This document shows positions 25,103 to 33,435 of a DNA stretch of 46,695 bases, piece by piece. Under the pieces are notes generated by a model. That model worked only from the letters and a program-made list of their open reading frames with translations. It made no database searches and was not told the DNA's origin. The stretch spans positions 3,334 to 50,028 of the forward strand of contig FR881970.1 of NCBI GenBank assembly GCA_000435615.1, in the 5' to 3' direction. The first letter of the stretch is position 1, and every line of letters starts with the position of its first letter. The position numbers and the translations under genes were made by a program. Source of the DNA: Firmicutes bacterium CAG:238. GTDB lineage: Bacteria; Bacillota; Clostridia; Peptostreptococcales; Anaerovoracaceae.

Positions 25103-25462
25103 TTGCTGGGTGCTGTGCTGTTCGGACTTGGAACCTTTGACATAATTGATTCGTTTTGGAGCGGCATGGGAACCGGGCTGATTGCTGTAGGAATCGTGCA
25201 GACCGTGCGATGGGTGCGCTATCGCGGCAATTCGGAGTTCAGAGAGAAATTTGACAGAAGCGTAAATGACGAAAGGAATCGCTTTATTTCGAATAAGGCT
25301 TGGGCATGGGCAGGATACATAAGCGTACTGACAGGAGCTGCCTGCGTGATTGTATTTAAGGTTATGGGTAAAGATGAACTCAGTTTGTTTTGCTCGATGG
25401 CGGTGTGCCTGCTGCTCGTGCTTTACAGGGTGTGCTATTTCGTTTTAAACAGAAAATACTAA
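25103..25462 (+). CDS. Small membrane protein paired with the XRE regulator, start disrupted
   Basis: About 119 residues from the TTG at 25103, with two N-terminal membrane helices, a charged linker (RYRGNSEFREKFDRSVNDERN) and two more helices. Similar small membrane proteins commonly follow YozG-like regulators. The ATG at 25058 is in frame and placed after AGAAGG, but an in-frame TGA at 25067-25069 is its fourth codon. The sense frame then reads NKKIYLSIFW before the TTG, as homologues usually begin. Either a nonsense change has cut the gene or translation begins at a non-standard codon without a good ribosome binding site. The role is unknown. Confidence 0.6.
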   Translation: MLGAVLFGLGTFDIIDSFWSGMGTGLIAVGIVQTVRWVRYRGNSEFREKFDRSVNDERNRFISNKAWAWAGYISVLTGAACVIVFKVMGKDELSLFCSMAVCLLLVLYRVCYFVLNRKY

Positions 25463-25498
25463 GAGGATGATAAACGGTGGAATACGAATGAATGTTCG

Positions 25499-26611
25499 CT
25501 AACGCTTGAACTCTGCCAGTCGTTTCATGATCTCCACCATCTTCCAAAACCGCGCGGGAACCGTCGTTATGTCTAAAAATTCTTTTTCACTGTGCGGAAA
25601 ACCGCCTCCCGGGCCGCAGCCGTCCAGAATCGGAAGACCTAAACAGGCAAGGCGGTTGGCATCGGAGGTTCCGCCTGCTTTGACATAAGAAAGGCCAAGC
25701 GGCGCCAGCGTCTGCATCATCTGCTTGGCAGCTTCCGTGATTTCTAAAGGCGGATAGTGGCTGATTGCAGTAAAGGTGACCGATGTACCGGAAAGATGCG
25801 GCTTTGTCTCCATTTTCGATATTGCGCGGAGAATCCGCTCATATTCGCGATGGCTTGTATAGCGAAGCTCCATCTTTGCGGAGGCGTGGGCAGGGATAAC
25901 ATTGAGCGCAGAGCCACCTTCCATGAGTCCGACATTGATAGAAGTACCGCGTTCGAGATTTTGGAGCTTGGAAAAATCGACGACAATTTCAGAAAGCTCA
26001 AGGATTGCGCTGACGCCTTGCTGCGGCGCGGTTCCTGCGTGGGAAGCGACGCCTAAAACTTCGATGTCGAATTTGGCGATGCCTTTGCGCTCGTTCACAA
26101 ACTGACCTTGCTTGCGCTGTCCTTCAAAGACGAAAATATGACGGCAGTTCGCTGCGAATTCCCGAAGCAGAGGCGTGCTGTCGGGGGAGCCGATTTCTTC
26201 GTCACTGTTCAGTGCGATGGTAAAGGAAAACGCAGGGTGTTCCTTGCGTAAATATTCCGCCAGATATAAAATCAGAAGTGCGCCGGCTTTCATGTCGACC
26301 GTTCCCGGACCGTAAACGAAATTGCCCCCGCGGCGGAACGGCCTTTCGGAAACCGTGCCGGAAGGAAAAACTGTATCGATATGTCCGCTGAAAAAGCAAT
26401 CATAGGAAGCAGATCCTTGCGTTCTTGCAGTCACAACCGGATGCCCGAGCATTCCGACTCTGTGCAGGGTGGTTTTAAGACCTGCCTTTTCAAAGCGTTC
26501 CTTAAAAAAGGAGGCAACTTGAAGGTTGCCCTCAATATCAGCACTTCCACTGTCTGTATTTATTAAAAACTCTAAATCGCCTAAAAACGATTCTAAAGGG
26601 AATGTCGTCAT
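25499..26611 (-). CDS. M20 family metallopeptidase (glutamate carboxypeptidase-like)
   Basis: 370 residues. The two-zinc M20 site can be followed: FSGHIDTVFPSGTV (His, Asp), YGPGTVDMKAGALL (bridging Asp), NSDEEIGSPDS (catalytic and ligand Glu pair), and a C-terminal PHSEKEF histidine. The dimerisation insert begins near ERKGIAKFDIEVLGVASHAG. Closest in style to the CPG2/ArgE/DapE group. There is no signal peptide. It is the last gene of the cob operon, 28 bp after the cobC-like gene. The substrate is unknown; a role in trimming a glutamyl or amide group of an imported compound is only a guess. Confidence 0.85.
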   Translation of the reverse strand: MTTFPLESFLGDLEFLINTDSGSADIEGNLQVASFFKERFEKAGLKTTLHRVGMLGHPVVTARTQGSASYDCFFSGHIDTVFPSGTVSERPFRRGGNFVYGPGTVDMKAGALLILYLAEYLRKEHPAFSFTIALNSDEEIGSPDSTPLLREFAANCRHIFVFEGQRKQGQFVNERKGIAKFDIEVLGVASHAGTAPQQGVSAILELSEIVVDFSKLQNLERGTSINVGLMEGGSALNVIPAHASAKMELRYTSHREYERILRAISKMETKPHLSGTSVTFTAISHYPPLEITEAAKQMMQTLAPLGLSYVKAGGTSDANRLACLGLPILDGCGPGGGFPHSEKEFLDITTVPARFWKMVEIMKRLAEFKR

Positions 26612-26638
26612 TTCAATGTGTCTCCGTTTTTTAAATTA

Positions 26639-27283
26639 TTAAAAAGCTTCATAAGAAACTGCCTCTCCGCCCTCGAAGAAGACTGTATAGCCATGTCCGG
26701 GCTCAGGAATCCAAGCCCAAAAGGTTTCTTTTTCCTCCGGGAAGAAGCCTTCCATCGCGGCTGCGATGACTCCGCCGTGGCAGACAACAATTGATACAGC
26801 GTCGCTGCCGTTGTGACGGCAGGAAAGTTCCTTCAACCGCTGATAACCTAAAAGCTCCTTTATTCCTTCTTTAATGCGTGAGAAGAAGCTGAAAACGGAA
26901 TCGCCGCCGTCCGGGAATGTGAAAGTGCTGCTGGAATCCCCACCTGAGCGCATCCATTCGGCGAATGCTTCGCGATGCGTATCCGCGGCTTCGATTTCCT
27001 TAAAACTCATGCCCTCCCATGCGCCAAAGTTCATTTCCTGAAGCAAAGGAAGCGCTTTGTGCGGAACATCCCCATAAATAGTACAGAAAGTCTCTTCTGT
27101 TCTGCGCAGTCCCGAAGTATAGCAGTCCGCGTGATCAAGCGGCGGATAAATCTTTTGCTCCTTGAGTGTTTTTAACGCCGCAACGCCTTCTTCCGTCAGA
27201 GGAATATCAAGACTGCCGTAGTACCAGCCCTTCTGATTCCCTTCGGTAATTCCGTGTCGTATAAAATGAATGTATGACTTCAT
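26639..27283 (-). CDS. cobC: Histidine phosphatase, probable alpha-ribazole-5'-phosphate phosphatase (CobC-like)
   Basis: A 214-residue enzyme of the phosphoglycerate-mutase-like superfamily. The phosphohistidine motif FIRHGITEGN is at the N-terminus, TSGLRRTEET supplies the second arginine, MNFGAWEGMSF the acid loop, and VVCHGGVIAA the second histidine. Members next to cobTUS normally dephosphorylate alpha-ribazole phosphate or cobalamin phosphate in nucleotide-loop assembly. The ATG at 27283 is preferred over the GTG at 27292 because AGAAGG stands before it. The assignment to cobalamin rests mainly on the operon. Confidence 0.75.
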   Translation of the reverse strand: MKSYIHFIRHGITEGNQKGWYYGSLDIPLTEEGVAALKTLKEQKIYPPLDHADCYTSGLRRTEETFCTIYGDVPHKALPLLQEMNFGAWEGMSFKEIEAADTHREAFAEWMRSGGDSSSTFTFPDGGDSVFSFFSRIKEGIKELLGYQRLKELSCRHNGSDAVSIVVCHGGVIAAAMEGFFPEEKETFWAWIPEPGHGYTVFFEGGEAVSYEAF

Positions 27284-27295
27284 AGTGTACACCTT

Positions 27296-27673
27296 CTATT
27301 TCAGTTTTTGTCCAAGCCCGCAAAAAACACGGTGGACTTCATCGGATTCTTTTCCGAGCCACAGCAGCGTTCTTCCGACGCTTTCCCGCCACGCCCGTCT
27401 GTCCGGCTCAATCGGAACGACGCCTTGCGAAATATCGTCAACTATCCATATTTTGTCGCAAAGAGGTTCATTATATGTCTTTAAAACATCTTTTGCCTCG
27501 GCATCTTCAAGCACGCAGGCATAGATGAATTTTTCCAAACCGCAAATTACTTTTTTTGAAAGGTCGATGGTGAGATTTTCCTCACAGAAAAAAACATCAT
27601 CGTCGCTGAAATTCCAATGTTCTTTCGCATATTCCAGTTTTCCCTGATATGCGCCGCCAAAAATCAAAATCAT
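27296..27673 (-). CDS. Short CobU-like P-loop protein
   Basis: 125 residues. It begins with LIFGGAYQGKLEYAKEHW, which resembles the adenosylcobinamide kinase P-loop but has Leu in place of the Ser/Thr after Lys. It ends with WIVDDISQGVVPIEPDRRAWRESVGR..LWLG..SDEV.RVFCGLG, a conserved block that recalls the CobU C-terminal half. A complete cobU lies two genes upstream, so this is a paralogue with a probably different or regulatory role. It overlaps no neighbour; it is 15 bp after cobS and 12 bp before cobC. Confidence 0.65.
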   Translation of the reverse strand: MILIFGGAYQGKLEYAKEHWNFSDDDVFFCEENLTIDLSKKVICGLEKFIYACVLEDAEAKDVLKTYNEPLCDKIWIVDDISQGVVPIEPDRRAWRESVGRTLLWLGKESDEVHRVFCGLGQKLK

Positions 27674-27688
27674 ATCAATCTCCTAAAC

Positions 27689-28612
27689 TTAACATAAAAC
27701 CAGCGCGAAAACGCCCATAAGTTCACCCCAAATAATGCCGAAGCCTGCAATGTCTCCGCTCATGCCGCCGAGATTTTTCTTTGCATATTGAATGGATATG
27801 AGGCTTCCGAGTGCTGTCGCCGCACTGACGATCAAGGTTGCAAGCCATAGACTCGAACACCAAAAAGCAAGAGCTGTAATGACTGCAAGAAGCACAAGGA
27901 GAAGAATGACGCCGGATTTTGCGGAAGCCTTCTTGCTCGCTGTTTCGACGGAATCACATGCGACAAGTTCCGTGCAGTCTTCTTCCGTCGTGCTTTCCTC
28001 AGTGGGTTCTTCTTCCGGCAAAGTTTCTTCCGGCAAAGTCTCTTCCGGCGGCTCTGCATCGTGGAGCATAGCATACTGGCTCTGCCCCATCGGCTTGCAG
28101 ATAAGCACGTGAAGTCCGGAAATCGACCGGCTCATAACCACAATCATAACCATGTTAGCGAAGTCAACCCCGGTCGTTACTGCGGTTGACAGGAAGCAAA
28201 AGTATCCCAGAACGAAGAAAATCATTCCGACAACGGCGAACGCCCCTGTGCTGCTGTCCTTCAATATGAGTTGTCTCTGCTCAAGCGGCCGCCTTGACAT
28301 GATTGCGTCGCAGCAGTCCATGAAACCGTCCATGTGCATGAAGCCGCAGAGTGCGAACGGCAGGAAAGTGATTAAAAATGCAACCACAAAGAACGGAAAG
28401 CCTAAGTACACCAGACCGAAGTAAATCGCGCTCCAGATAATTCCGATAACCAGCCCGATAAGCGGAAGAAATCCCAGCATAAGACTGGTGTAATTGTTGT
28501 CCCAGTGCTTTGCCGGGCAAGGCAGGGAGCAGAAATTACCCCACGCCATCATAAATCCGGTAAGATATTTCATTTGATTTTTCGCGTGCCGAAGCCGCGA
28601 CTCCTTTCTCAT
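27689..28612 (-). CDS. cobS: Adenosylcobinamide-GDP ribazoletransferase (cobalamin synthase) with acidic insertion
   Basis: A 307-residue polytopic membrane protein that joins adenosylcobinamide-GDP with alpha-ribazole (phosphate). The hallmark GFMHMDGFMDCCDAIMSRRP and the following LKDSSTGAFAVVG sit near residues 95-135, and the N-terminal block has FCSLPCPAKHWDNNY. Typical CobS has about 250 residues; here ~50 extra lie near 195-245. They are acidic and repeated (ETLPEE twice, then EEPTEESTTEED) and fall in a loop between membrane segments. The start ATG overlaps the cobU stop by ATGA, so translation is coupled. Confidence 0.9.
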   Translation of the reverse strand: MRKESRLRHAKNQMKYLTGFMMAWGNFCSLPCPAKHWDNNYTSLMLGFLPLIGLVIGIIWSAIYFGLVYLGFPFFVVAFLITFLPFALCGFMHMDGFMDCCDAIMSRRPLEQRQLILKDSSTGAFAVVGMIFFVLGYFCFLSTAVTTGVDFANMVMIVVMSRSISGLHVLICKPMGQSQYAMLHDAEPPEETLPEETLPEEEPTEESTTEEDCTELVACDSVETASKKASAKSGVILLLVLLAVITALAFWCSSLWLATLIVSAATALGSLISIQYAKKNLGGMSGDIAGFGIIWGELMGVFALVLC

Positions 28613-29160
28613 TTATAGATATGTTTGAATCCGTATGATACTTCAACAACTCTGTCGCAGACACGTGCAAGGCTTCTGTCAAGAAGTGCCAGCCCTTTGC
28701 GGTAGGGTTCGGTGAAGTCGTCAAACGCATAGCTGTCAGAGTATATGTAATCCGAAACGAAGACGGTATTTCCCGTTTTGCAGGCGAATTCCACAAGCTC
28801 CTTCTTAAGTCTCAATGGCGCCTCAAAGTCAACTTCGCCGGTTTCCGTAAACATCTCGTTCGATAAGAGGGCCGTTACGCTGTCAAGCAGGAAAACACCC
28901 TTCGGGTCAACCTCTTTGCCGGAAACGGTCTTAACATTTAATGCCCCGCAAATATTTACACCTTGCTCAATCGTATCGAATCCCCAGCCCTCGCGCTCGG
29001 AAAGGTGGCGGCGAATGCGGGCATCATCTTCTTCGTCACGCGGGATCATCGTTGCGAGATAGTAAAGCGGCAAATTGTTTTCCTGCGCCATGCTGCGGGC
29101 AAGCTCCTGTGCGTGATAGGATTTTCCGTTTTTGCAGCCGCCGCTGATAAAAATATTCAT
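28609..29160 (-). CDS. cobU: Adenosylcobinamide kinase / adenosylcobinamide-phosphate guanylyltransferase
   Basis: 183 residues. P-loop GGCKNGKSYHAQE at residues 7-18 is followed by YLATMIPRDEEDDARIRRHL, the family's second motif with the guanylylated region, and by GVFLLDSVTALLSNEMF and VFVSDYIYSD. The enzyme phosphorylates adenosylcobinamide and then adds GMP. Length and motifs are ordinary. It starts 2 bp after cobT and overlaps cobS by 4 bp. Confidence 0.9.
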   Translation of the reverse strand: MNIFISGGCKNGKSYHAQELARSMAQENNLPLYYLATMIPRDEEDDARIRRHLSEREGWGFDTIEQGVNICGALNVKTVSGKEVDPKGVFLLDSVTALLSNEMFTETGEVDFEAPLRLKKELVEFACKTGNTVFVSDYIYSDSYAFDDFTEPYRKGLALLDRSLARVCDRVVEVSYGFKHIYK

Positions 29161-29162
29161 AG

Positions 29163-30314
29163 TTAAAAGAAGTTTCCTTTCTTTCGTTCGTCTAAATAGT
29201 CCGCGTCAATCGAGCCTTCTGCGAAGGTCGCCATGCCGTTCATCGCTGCGGCTGCAGCCTCTATAATTTTGAAGCTGATCGGACAGCCGCTGCCTTCGCC
29301 AAGGCGCATGCCGAGGTTGAAGAGAGGCTTGATGTTAAGTTCGTTCATTGCGATGAGATAACCCGGCTCGGTGCTTTGATGTGAGCCGAACATAAAGTTT
29401 ACGGTCTTCGGTGCAATCCGAGACGCTGCCAGTGCGGCAACTGCAGAAATATATCCGTCGATTACAACCGGAAGTCTGTAATACGCTGCGCCGACGAAAG
29501 CACCGGTCATCGCACAAATATCGAAGCCGCCGACAGCAGCCAGAATCTCAAACACGGAAGCGTTTTTCAGCTTGGAAACTGCCTCTTCTACGATATGTAT
29601 TTTTTTCGCAAGTCCAGCGTCATTGAGCCCGCCTCCGCGGCCTACGACTGTTTCCGCAGGGGTTCCTGTCAAAGCCGAAAACACACATGCACTGGTCGTT
29701 GTGTTTCCGATGCCCATTTCGCCGACACCGAAAATCCGATAGCCGGCATCCTTGACAGCCTTAGCGGCTTCAACCCCTGTGAGAAATGCTTCTTCGCATT
29801 GTTCCATGCTCATGGCAGGACCTTTTGCAAGGTTTGCGGTTCCGCGTCCGAGTGAGCGGTTGACAATCTTGCCGGCGAATTTGCCGTGTGCTTTTTCCGC
29901 ACCGGAGACAAATTCCATTTTGTCCGTGTAGAAGACATCCGGAATTCCCATTTTAACGCCCATATCACAGACCAAAAGGTCAATGCCGAAATACTGCGCG
30001 AGTGCGCTTACTCCGGTAAAGTGACGCGTGAAGTTAATCGTCTGCGACAGCGTAACCGACTGAGGTGCTGAAGCGACGCCTTCCTCCACCACGCCATTAT
30101 CTGCACTCATTATAACGACAGCTTGGCGGGTAACATCGTTTTTGACCTCTCCGGTGATGCCTGCAAGTTTGATTGAAATTTCCTCAAGCGTTCCAAGCGC
30201 TCCGGTAGGTTTCGCAAGAACCTCCTGACGCGCGGTGGCTTCTTTTACTGTCGAGTCATGCAGGCAACCGTTTTTTTCAACTTCTTTTAAAATCGTTTCG
30301 ATTGCTGTATTCAT
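29163..30314 (-). CDS. cobT: Nicotinate-nucleotide--dimethylbenzimidazole phosphoribosyltransferase
   Basis: 383 residues; it activates a lower-ligand base such as dimethylbenzimidazole to the alpha-ribotide. Family blocks are TKPTGALGTLEE-like (LAKPTGALGTLEEISIKLAG), VVIMSADNGVVEEGVAS, VGEMGIGNTTTSACVFSAL, GRGGGLNDAGL and FGSHQSTEPGY. The last, RLGEGSGCPISFKIIEAA, holds the catalytic glutamate (GEG). The start ATG at 30314 fits AAAGGA ten bases before; an earlier in-frame start at 30377 lies inside the TIM-barrel gene. The true lower ligand, benzimidazole or a phenolic or purine base, cannot be read from the sequence. Confidence 0.92.
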   Translation of the reverse strand: MNTAIETILKEVEKNGCLHDSTVKEATARQEVLAKPTGALGTLEEISIKLAGITGEVKNDVTRQAVVIMSADNGVVEEGVASAPQSVTLSQTINFTRHFTGVSALAQYFGIDLLVCDMGVKMGIPDVFYTDKMEFVSGAEKAHGKFAGKIVNRSLGRGTANLAKGPAMSMEQCEEAFLTGVEAAKAVKDAGYRIFGVGEMGIGNTTTSACVFSALTGTPAETVVGRGGGLNDAGLAKKIHIVEEAVSKLKNASVFEILAAVGGFDICAMTGAFVGAAYYRLPVVIDGYISAVAALAASRIAPKTVNFMFGSHQSTEPGYLIAMNELNIKPLFNLGMRLGEGSGCPISFKIIEAAAAAMNGMATFAEGSIDADYLDERKKGNFF

Positions 30315-30318
30315 TATG

Positions 30319-31113
30319 TCATAATCCTTTCGAAAAATATATATATTTGCGGCTGTGCAGCCATTCCAGGCATGCACGAGCGTCGCGGGCTTCGATTGTC
30401 AGCGTAACATCATCTTCGCAAAAATCATCAATCGCCGAAAATATGCTGTTCATATCCATGCTGCCGCGGTCAAACGCACTATGGCTGTCACCGGTGCCGT
30501 CGTTGTTATGGAGATGGAAATGCCCGATATGTGTGCCCAGAACTTCAATCCATTTCTCGACCGGAAGTTCCGGCGGAGTTGTCGCATTGGCGTGTCCGAT
30601 ATCGAGACAGAGCTTGATTGCCGGATGATCGATTTGCCTCATCATATCGAGCATCATATACGGCTCGTCTTCAAGCACGTTTTCCACATAAATCCGAAAG
30701 TCCGAGGGTTTGTCCGACATAAATTTCTGCCAGAACTCCGCACCCTTTTCTGCCTGCCAGCCTTTAAAATAGATAAACGGAAGCCAGCCGGTGTGAACAA
30801 CCATCCGGTTGATGCCCAGCGCGGCAGCAGCCTCGTAGGCCTCGTTTAATCGTTCCATCCCCAGCTGCCTTGCACGGTAATCAATTGCCGCGGGATGGAT
30901 TTCCGTAAACGGCCCGTGCAGAAAAAGTCCCGACGGTTCAGAAACTCCGGCAGCGGCAATGTCTTCGCGGATTTGTTCAAGCAGATTCCGGCGATTGGAA
31001 GGGTCAAGATCTTCAGATATGCAAGTATGATTGATTTCCAAACCGACGCCGAAGTTCTTGGCAACATTCAGAGCATCCTCGGAAAAAGTCGCAATAAAAA
31101 GTTTGTTTCTCAT
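30319..31113 (-). CDS. TIM-barrel sugar-phosphate isomerase/epimerase-like protein
   Basis: 264 residues of the AP-endonuclease 2/xylose isomerase-like TIM-barrel superfamily. Metal-ligand positions can be followed: LFLHGPFTEIHP, MVVHTGWLP, FRIYVENVLEDEP (Glu), LCLDIGHAN (Asp, His), GHFHLHNNDGTGDSHSAF (His) and LTIEAR (Glu). It leads the cob operon and is 4 bp from cobT. The superfamily covers isomerases, epimerases and endonuclease IV, so the substrate is open. A link to lower-ligand or alpha-ribazole metabolism is only suggested by its place. Confidence 0.75.
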   Translation of the reverse strand: MRNKLFIATFSEDALNVAKNFGVGLEINHTCISEDLDPSNRRNLLEQIREDIAAAGVSEPSGLFLHGPFTEIHPAAIDYRARQLGMERLNEAYEAAAALGINRMVVHTGWLPFIYFKGWQAEKGAEFWQKFMSDKPSDFRIYVENVLEDEPYMMLDMMRQIDHPAIKLCLDIGHANATTPPELPVEKWIEVLGTHIGHFHLHNNDGTGDSHSAFDRGSMDMNSIFSAIDDFCEDDVTLTIEARDARACLEWLHSRKYIYFSKGL

Positions 31114-31149
31114 AAAAATTCCTAAATATACCGTTGATTTAATGCCTAC

Positions 31150-31178
31150 ATTCTATCATAACGGAGCGAAAAATAAAA
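31150..31178 (-). promoter_or_regulatory. Likely promoter of the cob operon
   Basis: On the minus strand, an extended -10 TGATAGAAT (TAGAAT at 31150-31155) with a weak TTTTAT -35. The leader to the TIM-barrel start is under 40 bases, so there is no room for a cobalamin riboswitch; this cob operon seems not to be controlled by one. Confidence 0.45.
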
Positions 31179-31237
31179 GGGACGCGATTTGGGCTTTTTA
31201 TAAAAATTTTGTGAAAGCGAATTTTCCTTTGATTCTC

Positions 31238-31266
31238 TTGAAAGCTAAAGTTTTTTTTGTTAAAAT
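31238..31266 (+). promoter_or_regulatory. Promoter of the EamA transporter/HD/xpt unit
   Basis: TTGAAA (31238-31243), 17-bp spacer rich in T, TAAAAT (31261-31266). Confidence 0.6.
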
Positions 31267-31312
31267 GAGGTATTATAGGAGAATTTTCAATAAAAGAAAA
31301 GGAATTGATGAA

Positions 31313-32248
31313 ATGAGCAAAAAAATGCGAAGCAATATTCTGCTGCTGATAACAGCGGCAATCTGGGGCTCGGCATTCGCGGCGCAGAATAGCGGAATGG
31401 ACTATATCGGGCCTTTGACATACGGAGGAATCCGTACATTTATCGGTGGTTTGGCACTGATACCGGTGATTTTGTTCTTGGATAAAGGTAAATCCAAGAC
31501 CGAGGTAAAGAAAACACCGGAAGAGGAAGCTGCCGAGAAAAAACTGTTGATTATCGGCGGAATCTGCTGCGGACTGGCACTTTTTGTGGCATCCACGCTT
31601 CAGCAATACGGCGTAAGCTACACGACGGCGGGCAAGGCAGGATTTATTACGACACTCTATGTTGTTATGGTTCCGATTTTTTCGGTTGTTCTTAGGAAGA
31701 AAGTCAGACCGATAATCTGGCTCTGCGTTTTGATGGGAGCGACGGGGCTCTATCTCCTTTGCATGACGGACGCGTCATTTAAGCTGCAGTTCGGCGACAC
31801 GCTTGTGCTGCTTTGCGCGGTGGGATTTTCCGTACATATTTTGGTCATCGACTATTTTGCACCGAAGGTTGACGGTGTTAAGATGTCCTGCATCCAGTTC
31901 CTCGTGGCCGGTGCGATTGGCATTATCGGAATGTTTATCTTTGAAGAACCGAAGATTGATGCGATTTTGGACTGCTGGCTGCCGATTTTATACGCGGGCG
32001 TACTTTCCAGCGGCGTAGGATATACCCTTCAGATTGTAGCGCAGAAGGATGCAGAACCGACGGTTGCGTCGCTTCTTATGAGCCTCGAGTCCGTATTTGC
32101 GGTTATTGCCGGAGCAATTATTCTGCACGAATCCATGTCGCCGAGAGAACTTATCGGATGTGCGGTTATTTTCGCGGCTGTAATTATAGCGCAGCTTCCG
32201 TCGAAGGAAGAGCGCAATGAAAAACGCTTAAAAGCGCAAGACAATTAG
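31313..32248 (+). CDS. EamA/DMT-family transporter
   Basis: 311 residues with ten predicted membrane helices in two EamA repeats. The first begins NILLLITAAIWGSAFAAQ and the second after LQFGDTLVLLCAVGFS. Conserved family elements include the R-x-x-x-G motif GIRTFIGGLAL in helix 2 and AEPTVASLLMSLESVFAVIAG in the second repeat. A charged cytoplasmic loop (TEVKKTPEEEAAEKK) joins helices 2 and 3. The start at 31313 follows AAAGGAA. DMT carriers export or import many small metabolites, so the substrate is unknown. It is followed within 30 bp by the HD protein and then xpt. Confidence 0.85.
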   Translation: MSKKMRSNILLLITAAIWGSAFAAQNSGMDYIGPLTYGGIRTFIGGLALIPVILFLDKGKSKTEVKKTPEEEAAEKKLLIIGGICCGLALFVASTLQQYGVSYTTAGKAGFITTLYVVMVPIFSVVLRKKVRPIIWLCVLMGATGLYLLCMTDASFKLQFGDTLVLLCAVGFSVHILVIDYFAPKVDGVKMSCIQFLVAGAIGIIGMFIFEEPKIDAILDCWLPILYAGVLSSGVGYTLQIVAQKDAEPTVASLLMSLESVFAVIAGAIILHESMSPRELIGCAVIFAAVIIAQLPSKEERNEKRLKAQDN

Positions 32249-32269
32249 CTATTGAGGAGAGAAACGAAT

Positions 32270-32827
32270 ATGATAACAAGAGACGAAGCATATGAACTGC
32301 TGAAAAGATATAATAAGGAAGAGTTCCATCTTCACCACGGCAGAATGGTCGAAGGAACGATGCGTTACTTCGCAAAGAAATTAGGATATGGTGACGAAGA
32401 AGAATTCTGGGGAATTGTAGGACTTCTGCATGACATCGACTTTGAGATGTGGCCGGAAGAGCATTGCAAGAAAGCGCCCGAACTTCTGAGGGAAGCAGGC
32501 GTGGACGAAGATATGATTCATGCAATCGTCTCCCACGGATATGGCCTGTGCGTAGATGTAGAGCCGGAAAAAGAAATGGAAAAGGTGCTCTTCGCTTGCG
32601 ACGAACTTACAGGTTTAATTGGTGCTGCGGCACTTATGCGTCCGTCAAAGAGCGTGCAGGACATGGAACTCAAGTCCTTAAAGAAAAAATTCAAAGACAA
32701 ACATTTTGCGGCAGGCTGCGACAGGGAAGTCATCAAGAAAGGTGCGGAAATGCTCGGCTGGGAACTTGACGAACTTTTGAGCGAAACATTGGAAGCGATG
32801 AAAACCTGCGAAGAACCTGCAGAATAA
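32270..32827 (+). CDS. HD-domain hydrolase
   Basis: 185 residues. Metal-binding residues of an HD fold are visible: FHLHHGRMVEGTMRYFA (His), VGLLHDIDFEMWPEEH (the His-Asp pair) and IHAIVSHGYG (His). A phosphohydrolase on a nucleotide or similar compound is likely, as with many short HDIG-like proteins; the substrate is unknown. The ATG at 32270 follows GAGGAGA and is favoured over a TTG 18 bases earlier. The xpt gene begins 12 bp downstream, so a link to purine nucleotides is reasonable but inferred. Confidence 0.75.
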   Translation: MITRDEAYELLKRYNKEEFHLHHGRMVEGTMRYFAKKLGYGDEEEFWGIVGLLHDIDFEMWPEEHCKKAPELLREAGVDEDMIHAIVSHGYGLCVDVEPEKEMEKVLFACDELTGLIGAAALMRPSKSVQDMELKSLKKKFKDKHFAAGCDREVIKKGAEMLGWELDELLSETLEAMKTCEEPAE

Positions 32828-32839
32828 CGAGGATAACAA

Positions 32840-33412
32840 ATGGAAGCACTAAAACAAAGAATATTAAAAGAAGGCGTGGCACTCGGCTCAGACAGAATTA
32901 ATGTGGATGGCTTCATCAACCACAAAATAGACACGGAATTCATGGATAAAATCGGTGCAGAGTTCGGAAGAAAGTTTGCGGGAGTACAGGTGGACAAAAT
33001 CCTCACCGTGGAAGCAAGCGGAATTGCAATTGCGGTTGCGGCGGCACGCTACTTCGGATTTGCTCCGGTTGTGTTTGCGAAAAAGGCGGCTCCGAACACG
33101 ATGACCGATGACTGCTATACTGCAGAGGCTTTTTCTTTCACGAAACAGAAGAGTAACATGCTTAGAGTTTCAAAGAAGCACCTTGAGAAGGGCGAAAAAG
33201 TCCTTATCATTGATGACTTCCTTGCACACGGGGAAGCATCCCTGGCTCTTTGCAAGATCATCAAGGAAGCGGGTGCAGAGGTTGCCGGCGTCGGAATCGT
33301 TATCAGCAAGGATTTTCAGGGCGGCAAAGCCCTGCTTGAGGATCAGGGATACAGAGTCGAAACTTTAGCATCTGTTTCCCGGCTTGAGAACGGTGAAATT
33401 ACATTCGCATAA
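32840..33412 (+). CDS. xpt: Xanthine phosphoribosyltransferase
   Basis: 190 residues, the normal length. It converts xanthine and PRPP to XMP for purine salvage. The substrate-side segment VEASGIAIAVAAARYFG and the PRPP loop VLIIDDFLAHGEA match the Xpt family. AEAFSFTKQKSNMLRVSK carries the flexible flap. It closes the EamA-HD-xpt transcription unit and is followed by a terminator. No purine riboswitch precedes it. Confidence 0.92.
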   Translation: MEALKQRILKEGVALGSDRINVDGFINHKIDTEFMDKIGAEFGRKFAGVQVDKILTVEASGIAIAVAAARYFGFAPVVFAKKAAPNTMTDDCYTAEAFSFTKQKSNMLRVSKKHLEKGEKVLIIDDFLAHGEASLALCKIIKEAGAEVAGVGIVISKDFQGGKALLEDQGYRVETLASVSRLENGEITFA

Positions 33413-33435
33413 TCGAATGTAAAATATAAAAGCAC

